From positions 1-64,000 of the forward strand of contig CAMJIL010000007.1 of assembly GCA_946405805.1 (NCBI GenBank): 64,000 nt of DNA. Direction: 5' to 3'. Source of the DNA: an uncultured Prevotellaceae bacterium (GTDB lineage: Bacteria > Bacteroidota > Bacteroidia > Bacteroidales > Bacteroidaceae). Position 1 is the first letter of the stretch; each line of letters starts with the position of its first letter. The notes beneath the pieces were generated by a model. It was given only the letters and a program-made list of their open reading frames with translations, was not told the DNA's origin and made no database searches. Below are positions 17,923 through 26,651 of this stretch, in pieces. The translations under genes and the position numbers were made by a program.

Positions 17923-18513
17923 ATGAAGAAATTTTACATGTCATTTGCCGTCGCTGCATTCACAATGCTGATGGCTATACCAGCGCAGGCTCAGATTGAT
18001 TGGGGTTTGCGTGCTGGTGCAAATATTGTAAACATGAAGATGTCAAGTAACATCCTCGGTTCAAAGAACAATGCAGGTTTCTATGTTGGTCCTACAGTTA
18101 AGTTTACTGTTCCTATCGTAGGCCTCAGTTTCGATGCTTCTGCTTTGTACGACCAACGTACTGCGAAAGTTACAGCAAATGTAAATGGAGTTGACGAAGA
18201 GTCTGAAGTGAAGCAGCAGACCATTCAGATTCCTATCAACATCCGTTACGGTTGGGGATTGAGCAGCGCGGCAAACTTCTTCCTCTTTGCAGGTCCACAA
18301 TTCGGATTTAATGTCAGCAAGCACTATTCTAACTGGACTTGGAAGTCAAGCCAGTTCAGCGTTAACGTTGGTATTGGTGCCACAGTATTGAGCCATTTGG
18401 AGTTAAAGGCCAACTACAACTTCGTAATAGGCAAGAGTGCTGTTGCTGTCGATGGTTTGGCAGGCAACAGCAGATTTAATACTTGGCAGGTAGGTCTGGG
18501 CTACTATTTCTAA
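17923..18513 (+). CDS. Outer-membrane beta-barrel (porin-family) protein
   Basis: Signal peptide; WGLRAGANIVNMK...; C-terminal GLGYYF. Confidence 0.7.
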   Translation: MKKFYMSFAVAAFTMLMAIPAQAQIDWGLRAGANIVNMKMSSNILGSKNNAGFYVGPTVKFTVPIVGLSFDASALYDQRTAKVTANVNGVDEESEVKQQTIQIPINIRYGWGLSSAANFFLFAGPQFGFNVSKHYSNWTWKSSQFSVNVGIGATVLSHLELKANYNFVIGKSAVAVDGLAGNSRFNTWQVGLGYYF

Positions 18514-18536
18514 AGTATTCACAAAACATACCACAA

Positions 18537-18573
18537 TAAAAGAGTCGCACCCAAACAGGATGCGACTCTTTGT
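18537..18573. terminator. Bidirectional intrinsic terminator
   Basis: AAAAGAGTCGCA-N11-TGCGACTCTTTG between convergent genes. Confidence 0.8.
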
Positions 18574-18594
18574 TTATACTAACACTTATTTCTA

Positions 18595-19425
18595 TTACTT
18601 CTGAATAATCAGGAATGGTGATGCTCCCCAGAATGCCTGGTCGTCTGTAACCTGAAGGGTTGTTGTGCCATCACTGTTCTTGGTTAGGGTATAGCTGGAT
18701 GCTGGCTTCTCAGTAATAAGCTTAGGTTTCTTTGACTCTATAACCAACTTAAAGCCGCGCTTATCTGTCTGTGTAAATTGGCTTTTGTCTATATTAGCAT
18801 AGTTAGCTCTCTTCTTCGTCAGGAAACCACCTGACAGCAGGCCCTTCGCCTTCAGCTCAGACTTTGTAGCAACTATGTAATAACCCGTATTCAGTTTCTG
18901 CTCCTTCGCCTCGTTTTCGACCTGCAAATCCTCAGCCACCTGAGTAACCTGTCTCAAGTCATACTTAAGGGATGAGATATTAGCATCCTTCACTTCTACG
19001 AGTTTCCTCAGGTGCTCTATCTGCCTTGCCTTAGCATCAACATCAGCCTTAAGATTTTCTATCACCTTCTTCAGATTTGCCAACACATTTTTGTTGGCTT
19101 TGTTGTCAACAGTCAGCTTGTCTATTTCTGCCTGTTTGTCTGCCAACAACTGCTGGAATGCATTCAGCTTTGAGATAATCTGGCTCTTAGGAGTTCCCTC
19201 CTTCATGTTGAAGATCATCTTTTCCTGAATCTGTATTGAATCCATTACAGACGATATGGCATTGATGATTTCCACCATATTCTCCACTTCCTGTTTGTCC
19301 AACTGCTCCTCAACCTTGGCAGTATCAACAGCTTGCTCCTGGGCCTCACCAGAGCCCTTTTGATTATTACATGCAGAAAACATTACTGCCATAACAATCG
19401 CTACAAATAACGTAATCTTTTTCAT
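18595..19425 (-). CDS. Coiled-coil lipoprotein, paralogue of 29407-30312
   Basis: Lipobox MFSACNNQ; long coiled coil; C-terminal domain LNTGYYIVATKSELK...FWGASPFLIIQK. Confidence 0.7.
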   Translation of the reverse strand: MKKITLFVAIVMAVMFSACNNQKGSGEAQEQAVDTAKVEEQLDKQEVENMVEIINAISSVMDSIQIQEKMIFNMKEGTPKSQIISKLNAFQQLLADKQAEIDKLTVDNKANKNVLANLKKVIENLKADVDAKARQIEHLRKLVEVKDANISSLKYDLRQVTQVAEDLQVENEAKEQKLNTGYYIVATKSELKAKGLLSGGFLTKKRANYANIDKSQFTQTDKRGFKLVIESKKPKLITEKPASSYTLTKNSDGTTTLQVTDDQAFWGASPFLIIQK

Positions 19426-19469
19426 TTTTTATTTGATTTAGTAGTAACAATTTAGGGATTTGACGGCTG

Positions 19470-19477
19470 CAAATTTA
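19470..19477 (-). promoter_or_regulatory. -7 element (TAAATTTG on minus strand)
   Basis: CAAATTTA on plus strand, about 45 nt upstream of the minus-strand start at 19425. Confidence 0.45.
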
Positions 19478-19567
19478 AGAAAATAAAATATAACATGCAA
19501 GAAAAACAAAAAAAAAATAGTAACTTTGCGCCAAAACATTTTTCGAAAAGTTATAATTTACGATATT

Positions 19568-22003
19568 ATGAGAAGAATTTCAGTACTGTGTATGCTTATG
19601 CTATCTCTGATAGCCAGTGCCCAAGTGACAACAGAAGTGACTACATTCCTGCTGTCAGGTCCTATGGCGGTTAGCACTCCTTTTGGCGTCGATTCCGTCG
19701 ATGTGCAGGGAAAGAGGTTTGACGAGAAGTCTATGCTCAACGGCCTTAGTCTAATGGCACCTGCTACAACAACATTCAGCGGACAGGTACTCCCCTCCCT
19801 TGAAGACAGCAAGAGTGGCGGAGTATTGTCTTTTTATGTCAACAACACGAATTTCATAAAGGGAAAGCTGAACGTACAAGGTCCGAAGAACTACAAGCTG
19901 TTTATTGATGGTGCTGAAGTGCAGCCAGACATAAAGCTGTCCCCAGAGCATCATACAATAGCCATAAAATACATTGCTGATGCTAAGTCACAAGATTCCA
20001 TTCGCGTCACAATAGAGGCTGACAGCACTGTTGCCTATACCACCGACGAACACCATCCCTTCATGTTTCATGATATGTCGGACGGACGCAGGGTGCGTAA
20101 TGTATCACTATCATCTGATGGCACATACATCATAGTGACCTATCAGAATACAGAGCGTGGTGGCAATTCACAGTGGAGTAGAGAATTGCGTGACGTAAAG
20201 ACAGGGCGGCTGTTGTATATCCTCAGCCGTGATGCACGATGGATGCCACGTTCTGTTGCGTATATAGAAGAAGAGTGGGATGCTGGCCATAAGCACCTGA
20301 TAAAAGTTGACCCCAAAACAGGTGAGCGCAGTCGCTTTGCTACTGATGTGCCAAATGGCGGATATACCATCAGTCCTACAGAAGACTATCTCATCATAAC
20401 TGCCGACGAAGAAGGTCCGAAGGAAGATAATCAGGTTTATGAGGTGGTTGAAATGAGCGACAGGCAGTCAGGTTGGCGAAGACGCACCTATCTCATGCGC
20501 TATGATATTGCAACAGGTCTGAGCCAACGCATCACCTTCGGCAACAAGGGCGAATACCTCTATGATATTTCTCCTGACGGCAAGAAACTGCTTATAGGTT
20601 CCAGCCACTCACGTCTGACGAAACGCCCTACCACAGTTCATGACATTTACATAATGGATGCCAAGACTCTTGCTGTTGACACCCTTATCACAGCAGGCGA
20701 ATTTTTTGACCATGCGGGATTCTCACCTGATGGTAAGCAACTGTTGTTTAGGGGTAATCCGGAGGCTTTCAACCGCATAGGATGTCAGTTGCCTGCTGAT
20801 GTAACACCAAGTTCTGCAGAATACGAACTTTTCCTGTTCGATATCGCTACCAAGAAGGTAACACCTCTGACAAAGGACTTCGACCCATCAGTCAATAACT
20901 ATGATTGGTCCTTGGCAGACGGACAGATATATTTCTCTGCAGAAGATCGCGACTATGTCAGCATCTTCAGGTTAAATCCTTCAAAGGCCACAATCGAGAA
21001 ACTGCCGTTAGAAGGCGATGACATCTATCGCTTTGATTTGTCAACACATTCGCCCACGATGGCGTGGTTAGGCTATAAGACTATGGAGCAGGCATCAGCC
21101 TATGTTGTTTCTCTGCAAAACCTGAAGAAAGCAAGATGTCTCTTTGACGGCAAGACGACTCTCGGGAAAGCCGAACTGGGCTCCTGTCAGGATTGGAACT
21201 ATGTCAACTCCAAGGGCGAAACGGTATATGGACGCCTCTATCTGCCAAAGGATTTTGATGCTACGAAGAAATATCCTATGATTGTCTATTACTATGGCGG
21301 TTGCTCTCCCACTTCCCGTTCCTTTGAGTCTCCCTATGCTCCACAGATATGGAATTCTTTAGGTTATATTGCCTATATAGTGCAACCCAGCGGTGCAACA
21401 GGCTTTGGTCAGGAGTGGGCTTCACGCCATGTGAATACTGCTGGTCAGGGTCCTGCCGAAGACATCATCGAAGGGGTGAAGAAGATATGCGAAGAGCATC
21501 CGTATATAAATAAGGAGAAGATTGGTTGTATGGGCGCCTCTTATGGCGGATTCATGACGCAGTATCTTCAGACGATAACCGACATCTTTGCCTGTGCCGT
21601 AAGTCATGCAGGCATCTCCAACCACACCAGCTACTGGGGCGAAGGCTATTGGGGCTACAGCTATAGCGAGGTATCTATGGCCAACAGTTACCCTTGGAGC
21701 CATAAGGACTTGTATGTCAATCAGTCACCACTCTTCAATGCCGACAAGATACATACTCCCCTACTCCTGTTGCATGGTGATTCTGACACCAATGTGCCTA
21801 TCATCGAAAGCCTGCAGATGTTCACTGCCCTGAAACTATTAGGGCGCGAAGTAGCGCTTGTAGAAGTAAAGGGAGAGAACCATCACATCCTCGATTATGC
21901 CAAGAAGGAAAAGTGGCTTGCAACACAAATGGCTTGGTTCCAACGTTGGCTGAAGGATGACCCATCATGGTGGGAGGTTCTCTACCCTAAAAAGAATCTT
22001 TAA
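19568..22003 (+). CDS. Prolyl oligopeptidase / dipeptidyl peptidase IV-like S9 serine peptidase
   Basis: WD-like N-terminal propeller; catalytic GASYGGFM, DSDTNVP, GENHHI; ATG 19568 preferred over TTG 19526, which lies in the TAACTTTG promoter box. Confidence 0.85.
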   Translation: MRRISVLCMLMLSLIASAQVTTEVTTFLLSGPMAVSTPFGVDSVDVQGKRFDEKSMLNGLSLMAPATTTFSGQVLPSLEDSKSGGVLSFYVNNTNFIKGKLNVQGPKNYKLFIDGAEVQPDIKLSPEHHTIAIKYIADAKSQDSIRVTIEADSTVAYTTDEHHPFMFHDMSDGRRVRNVSLSSDGTYIIVTYQNTERGGNSQWSRELRDVKTGRLLYILSRDARWMPRSVAYIEEEWDAGHKHLIKVDPKTGERSRFATDVPNGGYTISPTEDYLIITADEEGPKEDNQVYEVVEMSDRQSGWRRRTYLMRYDIATGLSQRITFGNKGEYLYDISPDGKKLLIGSSHSRLTKRPTTVHDIYIMDAKTLAVDTLITAGEFFDHAGFSPDGKQLLFRGNPEAFNRIGCQLPADVTPSSAEYELFLFDIATKKVTPLTKDFDPSVNNYDWSLADGQIYFSAEDRDYVSIFRLNPSKATIEKLPLEGDDIYRFDLSTHSPTMAWLGYKTMEQASAYVVSLQNLKKARCLFDGKTTLGKAELGSCQDWNYVNSKGETVYGRLYLPKDFDATKKYPMIVYYYGGCSPTSRSFESPYAPQIWNSLGYIAYIVQPSGATGFGQEWASRHVNTAGQGPAEDIIEGVKKICEEHPYINKEKIGCMGASYGGFMTQYLQTITDIFACAVSHAGISNHTSYWGEGYWGYSYSEVSMANSYPWSHKDLYVNQSPLFNADKIHTPLLLLHGDSDTNVPIIESLQMFTALKLLGREVALVEVKGENHHILDYAKKEKWLATQMAWFQRWLKDDPSWWEVLYPKKNL

Positions 22004-24036
22004 AGTTTTACTTTGAATCCTGCCATACACCAGAATCCTGGTTGCTTGACAGTACTCAAATCATAATACCTGTACGAGGTGATATTGTTGAGAGACAATG
22101 ATGCCTCGTATTTCTTTTTTATAAATGACACCTTCGCATCTATAAGGCTGAAGGGCTTGTAGAGCGGTCCCATGCGATCCTGCCACCTGTATGCCACGTC
22201 AAAGCAAAGAGTGAAGAGTGAAGAGTGAAGAGTATAGCGAGGTTCTACCGTCACCTTATGCTTCAGATACTCCATAGCATAATTACTCTTGTAGATGCTC
22301 ACATCGTCATATCTTTTCTGGTCGATAAAGCAATAGCCGGCCTTTACGCTAAGACAATTGATAATTGACAATTGACAATTGACAATTGCTCCTCTGTTGT
22401 CGAGGCGGAAGTTTGCAGAGTGGTATTTATCCGTAGGAGAATACATCACCCAGTCAATCATGTCCTTGCCCCAATCGTAGAACATTGAACATTGAACATT
22501 GAACATTGAACGATTATATCTGTAGCCTATGCGGAGGGACTGCACCCTTTCGGGTTTCAGGTCTTTGTTGCCTTCGTTTGTGGGCGATTTATAAAACAAA
22601 TCCGTAAATGTCGGCATTCTGAAAGCAGTGTTATAGCTCAGGAACACATCGCTCTGGGCTTTGGGCGTATTCCACACCCGATACTTCATGTCAATGCCTG
22701 GGAAGAAGTGGAACTTGCTGTCATAGCCGCTATTATGGTTAGCCACAACACCCATAGAAGCCGTAAACCTCTTATATATTATGTTATGCTCCAGAAACAA
22801 GCTCACCTCCGTTCTATCGCTATGAAATGTGCGTCGGATGCTCTCATTGCGCACCTCCACTCCAAAGGCTGTCTTTCCTAATGACCAATCGTAATCGCCA
22901 TTCACCTTTCCGCCAATCACATTGGTGCGATGGAAGTTCTCCCCCACTCCAGAGCCACGAATCAGCTGAAAATGGTCAGTGTTAAGATTCCAATACGGCT
23001 GCACCAGATATTGGAAGGCAGCCCCCTCCCGTCCTCCCCGAGGGGAAGGGATGTTTCCCTTAATTTCCAAAGAAGCGAAGAAACGCCCATTACTCTCATA
23101 CTGGTTAGGATAGGCAGCAGAATAGAATGTATTTGCCCCATAGCGCTTTGCTGTAACTCCGGCAGTAAGATGAAAGTTGAGTGTTGAGAGTTGAGTGTTT
23201 AGAGAATAAAAGCCCTGCGACTGGCGGAAGTAACTATTCTCTGTCCCACCATCGCTCTGCCTGTAACTGGCAGAAAGGCTTTGACCCTTACCAGCAACAC
23301 GTCCTGTACCGCCAAAAGTACCGAAGCTGCCGCCCTCGAAAGAAAGTGAAGAGTGAAGTGGGAAGAGTGAAGAATTAATTCCTAATTCCTCATTCCTCAT
23401 TTCTAATTCTCCTTGACCTCCTTTAGTCACAATATTCACTGCCCCATTAAAGGCCGAAGCGCCAAAGACACGCGACGAAGCCCCTTCGATAATCTCGATG
23501 CGCTCAATATCCTCAAGAGAAACGGGGAAGTCGGCAGAGAGGTGTCCTGTTTGTGGATTGCCTATGTTGACACCATTAAGCAGAATGGCAATCTGGTCGA
23601 AAGTACCTCCACCGATGGAGATATCCGTCTGTACTCCAAAGCCACCACGCTGACGGACATCCACGCCTGTGGCCATTTTCAATGCGTCGTTAATGGTTGT
23701 CACTGCCGCACGATGAATATCATCGCTCGTAATGACAGTGACAATCTTTGCCGTCTCACCCTCGGTAAGCGGCGCCCTCGACCCTAAGACAACGACATCA
23801 TCCAAGGTTTGGGCCTCACGAACAACTGTGTCCTTGGCCAGTTCCTCAACAACGCTGACACCATTCGCCATAGCATGAGAGACAACAGCAACGCTGAGAA
23901 CACCAATCAACACCTCACGTCCCAAGACAGAGAAAAGAGCATACCCTTTTCTCGAAAAACGCTTGAAACGTAATCGGCTCTGCTGATTGGCCTGTCCAAG
24001 AAAGCTTGTACGTAAAAAAAACTGTTCTTTTTTCAT
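22000..24036 (-). CDS. TonB-dependent receptor, BtuB-like, with several internal short repeat arrays
   Basis: Plug (DDVVVLGSRAPLTEGETAKIVTVITSDDI...IERIEIIEGASSRVFGASAFNGAVNIVTKGG) and C-terminal barrel; uninterrupted ORF. Confidence 0.85.
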   Translation of the reverse strand: MKKEQFFLRTSFLGQANQQSRLRFKRFSRKGYALFSVLGREVLIGVLSVAVVSHAMANGVSVVEELAKDTVVREAQTLDDVVVLGSRAPLTEGETAKIVTVITSDDIHRAAVTTINDALKMATGVDVRQRGGFGVQTDISIGGGTFDQIAILLNGVNIGNPQTGHLSADFPVSLEDIERIEIIEGASSRVFGASAFNGAVNIVTKGGQGELEMRNEELGINSSLFPLHSSLSFEGGSFGTFGGTGRVAGKGQSLSASYRQSDGGTENSYFRQSQGFYSLNTQLSTLNFHLTAGVTAKRYGANTFYSAAYPNQYESNGRFFASLEIKGNIPSPRGGREGAAFQYLVQPYWNLNTDHFQLIRGSGVGENFHRTNVIGGKVNGDYDWSLGKTAFGVEVRNESIRRTFHSDRTEVSLFLEHNIIYKRFTASMGVVANHNSGYDSKFHFFPGIDMKYRVWNTPKAQSDVFLSYNTAFRMPTFTDLFYKSPTNEGNKDLKPERVQSLRIGYRYNRSMFNVQCSMFYDWGKDMIDWVMYSPTDKYHSANFRLDNRGAIVNCQLSIINCLSVKAGYCFIDQKRYDDVSIYKSNYAMEYLKHKVTVEPRYTLHSSLFTLCFDVAYRWQDRMGPLYKPFSLIDAKVSFIKKKYEASLSLNNITSYRYYDLSTVKQPGFWCMAGFKVKL
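22207..22234. repeat. Intragenic heptamer array H9a
   Basis: (AAGAGTG)3 AAGAGTA inside TonB-receptor CDS. Confidence 0.92.
22354..22388. repeat. Intragenic heptamer array H9b
   Basis: ACAATTG ATAATTG (ACAATTG)3 inside TonB-receptor CDS. Confidence 0.95.
22480..22514. repeat. Intragenic heptamer array H9c
   Basis: (GAACATT)4 GAACGAT inside TonB-receptor CDS. Confidence 0.95.
23022..23050. repeat. GC-rich hairpin repeat inside TonB-receptor CDS, similar to 9949-9976
   Basis: CCCTCCCGTCCTCCCCGAGGGGAAGGG; compare CCCTCCCTGCCTCCCTTAAAGGGAGG at 9951-9975. Confidence 0.7.
23169..23210. repeat. Intragenic heptamer array H9d (6 units)
   Basis: GATGAAA GTTGAGT GTTGAGA GTTGAGT GTTTAGA GAATAAA. Confidence 0.85.
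23344..23406. repeat. Intragenic heptamer array H9e (9 units)
   Basis: AAGTGAA GAGTGAA GTGGGAA GAGTGAA GAATTAA TTCCTAA TTCCTCA TTCCTCA TTTCTAA. Confidence 0.9.
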
Positions 24037-24046
24037 AAATCAGCCG

Positions 24047-24054
24047 CGAAGGTA
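24047..24054 (-). promoter_or_regulatory. -7 element TACCTTCG
   Basis: CGAAGGTA on plus strand, about 10 nt upstream of the TonB-receptor ATG. Confidence 0.45.
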
Positions 24055-24056
24055 CG

Positions 24057-24100
24057 AAAAAAAAACGAAAACGAAAACGAAAAACGAAAACAAAAATGAG
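24057..24100. repeat. A-rich CGAAAA tandem array (mostly 6-nt units)
   Basis: acgaaaacgaaaacgaaaaacgaaaac, immediately upstream of the -7 box. Confidence 0.75.
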
Positions 24101-24266
24101 AAAAGCGCCAAATAACCAAACAATCATATCTACGAGGTTTTAAAATCTACAAAAATACTTACAGAATTTGCAAAAAACAACATTTAGACATCCGAAACGC
24201 ATGTGTTTTGATTTTTTTTTGTATCTTTGTTTGCGAATATCTATATATCCAAACAATATAACATTT

Positions 24267-24824
24267 ATGCTTAGATATAAAAAGAAACTCCAAGTTGCAG
24301 AAATTGCAATTACAGCCGTGTCAGCAATGCTCTCGGTAGGTGTAATGATTTATGCCGTTGCCCTTTTCGGATGGCAAGAGGCTGGGGAAGAAATAATCCT
24401 TAACATGTTTTACATTGCCTGCATCGTCATGATGTGGATGTACCTCTTCAACCGTCTCTCTACACAGCGGTTCAATTACTGGAGCTCGATATGTGTGTGC
24501 ATAACGATATTGTTGCGCGACATCCTCTTCCCACCGCCACTGGCTACTTACGCCCTTCATCTGGCGTGTCTTACGCTATCAGTATGGTTGGTCATGATGC
24601 TCACCTACTTCTATGCACGCAAGGAGTGGAAGAGTTACACAAAGAACAACCTGTGGTTCATCTTTATTGTTGACGTAGCCATTGCCGCACTTTACAACTA
24701 TGACATCATGATTGAGGACACAGGCGAACTAAAGACTTTTCTCCTGACAGAAATATGGATTCGTCCAACACTCACCTACGGATTAGTGGCATGCTTCATG
24801 AGAGAAGATAACAATAACGAATAA
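24267..24824 (+). CDS. Hypothetical integral membrane protein
   Basis: Multiple TM helices; ATG at 24267 follows the TATCTTTG box at 24222-24229. Confidence 0.6.
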   Translation: MLRYKKKLQVAEIAITAVSAMLSVGVMIYAVALFGWQEAGEEIILNMFYIACIVMMWMYLFNRLSTQRFNYWSSICVCITILLRDILFPPPLATYALHLACLTLSVWLVMMLTYFYARKEWKSYTKNNLWFIFIVDVAIAALYNYDIMIEDTGELKTFLLTEIWIRPTLTYGLVACFMREDNNNE

Positions 24825-24853
24825 CTAAAGACGAATATAATAACCTGACAAGT

Positions 24854-26488
24854 ATGAAACAGACAATTATTCTCGGCAACATCATTACGATGGATGAGAA
24901 GCGGCCCTTTGCTAAGGCTGCATTAGTGAAAAACGGTGTGTTTGCCTATATCGGCAGCGCAGAGGAAGCGAAGAAACTCGCCAGTGCGGACGCACAGGTA
25001 CTGGACTATGGCGACAACTACATCTACCCTGGCTTCATAGAGTCGCACAGCCACGGCCATCTGGCCGGCGACCGCATGATTGGCCAGGCGCACCTGATGG
25101 ATGCAGGAGGTACAGACTATGCCAAGTACCGCGAAATCATCAAGGACTTCATTGCGAAGAACCCAAACCGCAGCTTCTACCTGGCCTCGGGATGGATAGA
25201 GAACGAGGAATACGTCACCAAAGCATATCTTGACGAGATCTGCTCAGACAAGCCTCTGTTCATGCATACCGGCGGTGGACACTCCATGCTGCTCAACACG
25301 AAGGCACTGGAGTGGGCCGGCATTGATGCCGAGTATGCCAAGAAAACAGGCTACGACCTCGTGCATGTCGACAAGAACGGCGAACCCGACGGCTACGTCT
25401 GCGAAGCCCCCGTATTCGAAATCGTGCCAAAGTTGCCCGTTACCCTTGAGGATGCCAAGAACTTCCTGCTCGCCTGGCAGGATTACGCCCTGCAGAACGG
25501 CTATACCGCCGTCGGCGATGCCGGTGCCGAGGTGGCCTGCCCACTAAGCCCCCAGGCATACTATGAACTACAGAAGGAAGGCAAGCTGAAGCTGCGCACC
25601 TACGCCTATATGTATGTCACCGACAACATTGAGAGCCCCAAGGCAGAGATTGCCCGCATTGCTGCCCAGCGTGCCCAGATGAGCGGTGAGTATTTCCACA
25701 TCCTCGGCCCCAAGGCGTTCCTCGACGGTGTGACCGAGGCACATACGGGCTGGCAGAATCAGGACTATCTCGACCAGCCTGGCTACCACGGCGCAGAGCG
25801 TTTCAACGACCACGACAAGATGGTAGAGATGATTGTCGAGGCCGACAAGGAAGGCATGTCCGTACACGTTCACTCCGAGGGCGGTGGCGCTACCCACTTC
25901 ATGTTGGGCTGCATCGAGGACGCAGAGAAGATTACGGGCGACCTGGATCAGCGCAACGTGCTGGCACACCTGCACTTCGTCACCGACGAGGATATCCGCC
26001 GCATGGCTGCGACAGGTTCCGTGCCTGCCGTTGCACCCTTGTGGACGCCTGCATATCCCGGCATGTATGACCAGGAAGTCATCTATGTCGGTAAGGAACT
26101 GGCAGACGAGTCTTACCCCATCAAGTCGTTCTATGATGCAGGTGCCAACGTGGTGTTCCACTCCGACTATCCCGTTTCTCCGCTGATGAATGTAAAATAC
26201 AGCATCTATTCAGCAGAAAAGCGCGACTATCCCAAGGATGCGTTCGGCGGCACCACCTCTCCCCGCAACATGAAGGAGGCCATCACCCGCGAGCAGTCGC
26301 TGAGAGCCATGACCATCAACGTTGCCCGCCAGTTCCACCAGGAGCACCGGATGGGTTCCATCGAGTTCGGCAAGATAGCCAACATGGCGGTGTTCGACTG
26401 CGACTTCCTGCACGACGACATCGAGAAGGTAGGCAAGGCCAACATTGTGGCAACCATCGTGGACGGAGAAGAGGTTTACAAAGCATAA
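24854..26488 (+). CDS. Amidohydrolase family protein (YtcJ-like)
   Basis: YPGFIESHSHGHLAGDRM, VHVHSEGGGATHFML, VVFHSDYPVSPLM; C-terminal VATIVDGEEVYKA. Confidence 0.85.
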   Translation: MKQTIILGNIITMDEKRPFAKAALVKNGVFAYIGSAEEAKKLASADAQVLDYGDNYIYPGFIESHSHGHLAGDRMIGQAHLMDAGGTDYAKYREIIKDFIAKNPNRSFYLASGWIENEEYVTKAYLDEICSDKPLFMHTGGGHSMLLNTKALEWAGIDAEYAKKTGYDLVHVDKNGEPDGYVCEAPVFEIVPKLPVTLEDAKNFLLAWQDYALQNGYTAVGDAGAEVACPLSPQAYYELQKEGKLKLRTYAYMYVTDNIESPKAEIARIAAQRAQMSGEYFHILGPKAFLDGVTEAHTGWQNQDYLDQPGYHGAERFNDHDKMVEMIVEADKEGMSVHVHSEGGGATHFMLGCIEDAEKITGDLDQRNVLAHLHFVTDEDIRRMAATGSVPAVAPLWTPAYPGMYDQEVIYVGKELADESYPIKSFYDAGANVVFHSDYPVSPLMNVKYSIYSAEKRDYPKDAFGGTTSPRNMKEAITREQSLRAMTINVARQFHQEHRMGSIEFGKIANMAVFDCDFLHDDIEKVGKANIVATIVDGEEVYKA

Positions 26489-26520
26489 GGCTTCTTTATA
26501 CATACCAATTTTACGGAATT

Positions 26521-26566
26521 TGCACAATAAACCGAAAAAAATTTGGTTTATTGTGCATTTTTTTTT
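26521..26566 (+). terminator. Strong intrinsic terminator, 13-bp perfect stem plus T9
   Basis: TGCACAATAAACC-N11-GGTTTATTGTGCA-TTTTTTTTT. Confidence 0.9.
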
Positions 26567-26573
26567 AATTTTG
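26542..26573 (+). promoter_or_regulatory. Promoter of queD-queE-folE (TTTG-N20-TAATTTTG)
   Basis: TTTG 26542-26545 and TAATTTTG 26566-26573; overlaps the preceding terminator. Confidence 0.6.
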
Positions 26574-26651
26574 CACCCGCAAATTTGGGATTTGCTGGTG
26601 CGAATTGAAAATAGCTTAGGTAGAAGAAAACCCTAATTAAAAAACTTTTTT

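Noticed and set aside
19526-19567. TTG start for the S9 peptidase at 19526
   Set aside because: It falls within the TAACTTTG promoter box; ATG 19568 gives a proper signal peptide
24036-24060. Cobalamin riboswitch for the BtuB-like receptor
   Set aside because: The -7 box lies only about 10 nt from the ATG, leaving no room for an aptamer in the leader
25568-26161. 197-aa antisense ORF in the amidohydrolase gene
   Set aside because: Long antisense ORFs are expected in GC-rich codon usage; no recognisable protein
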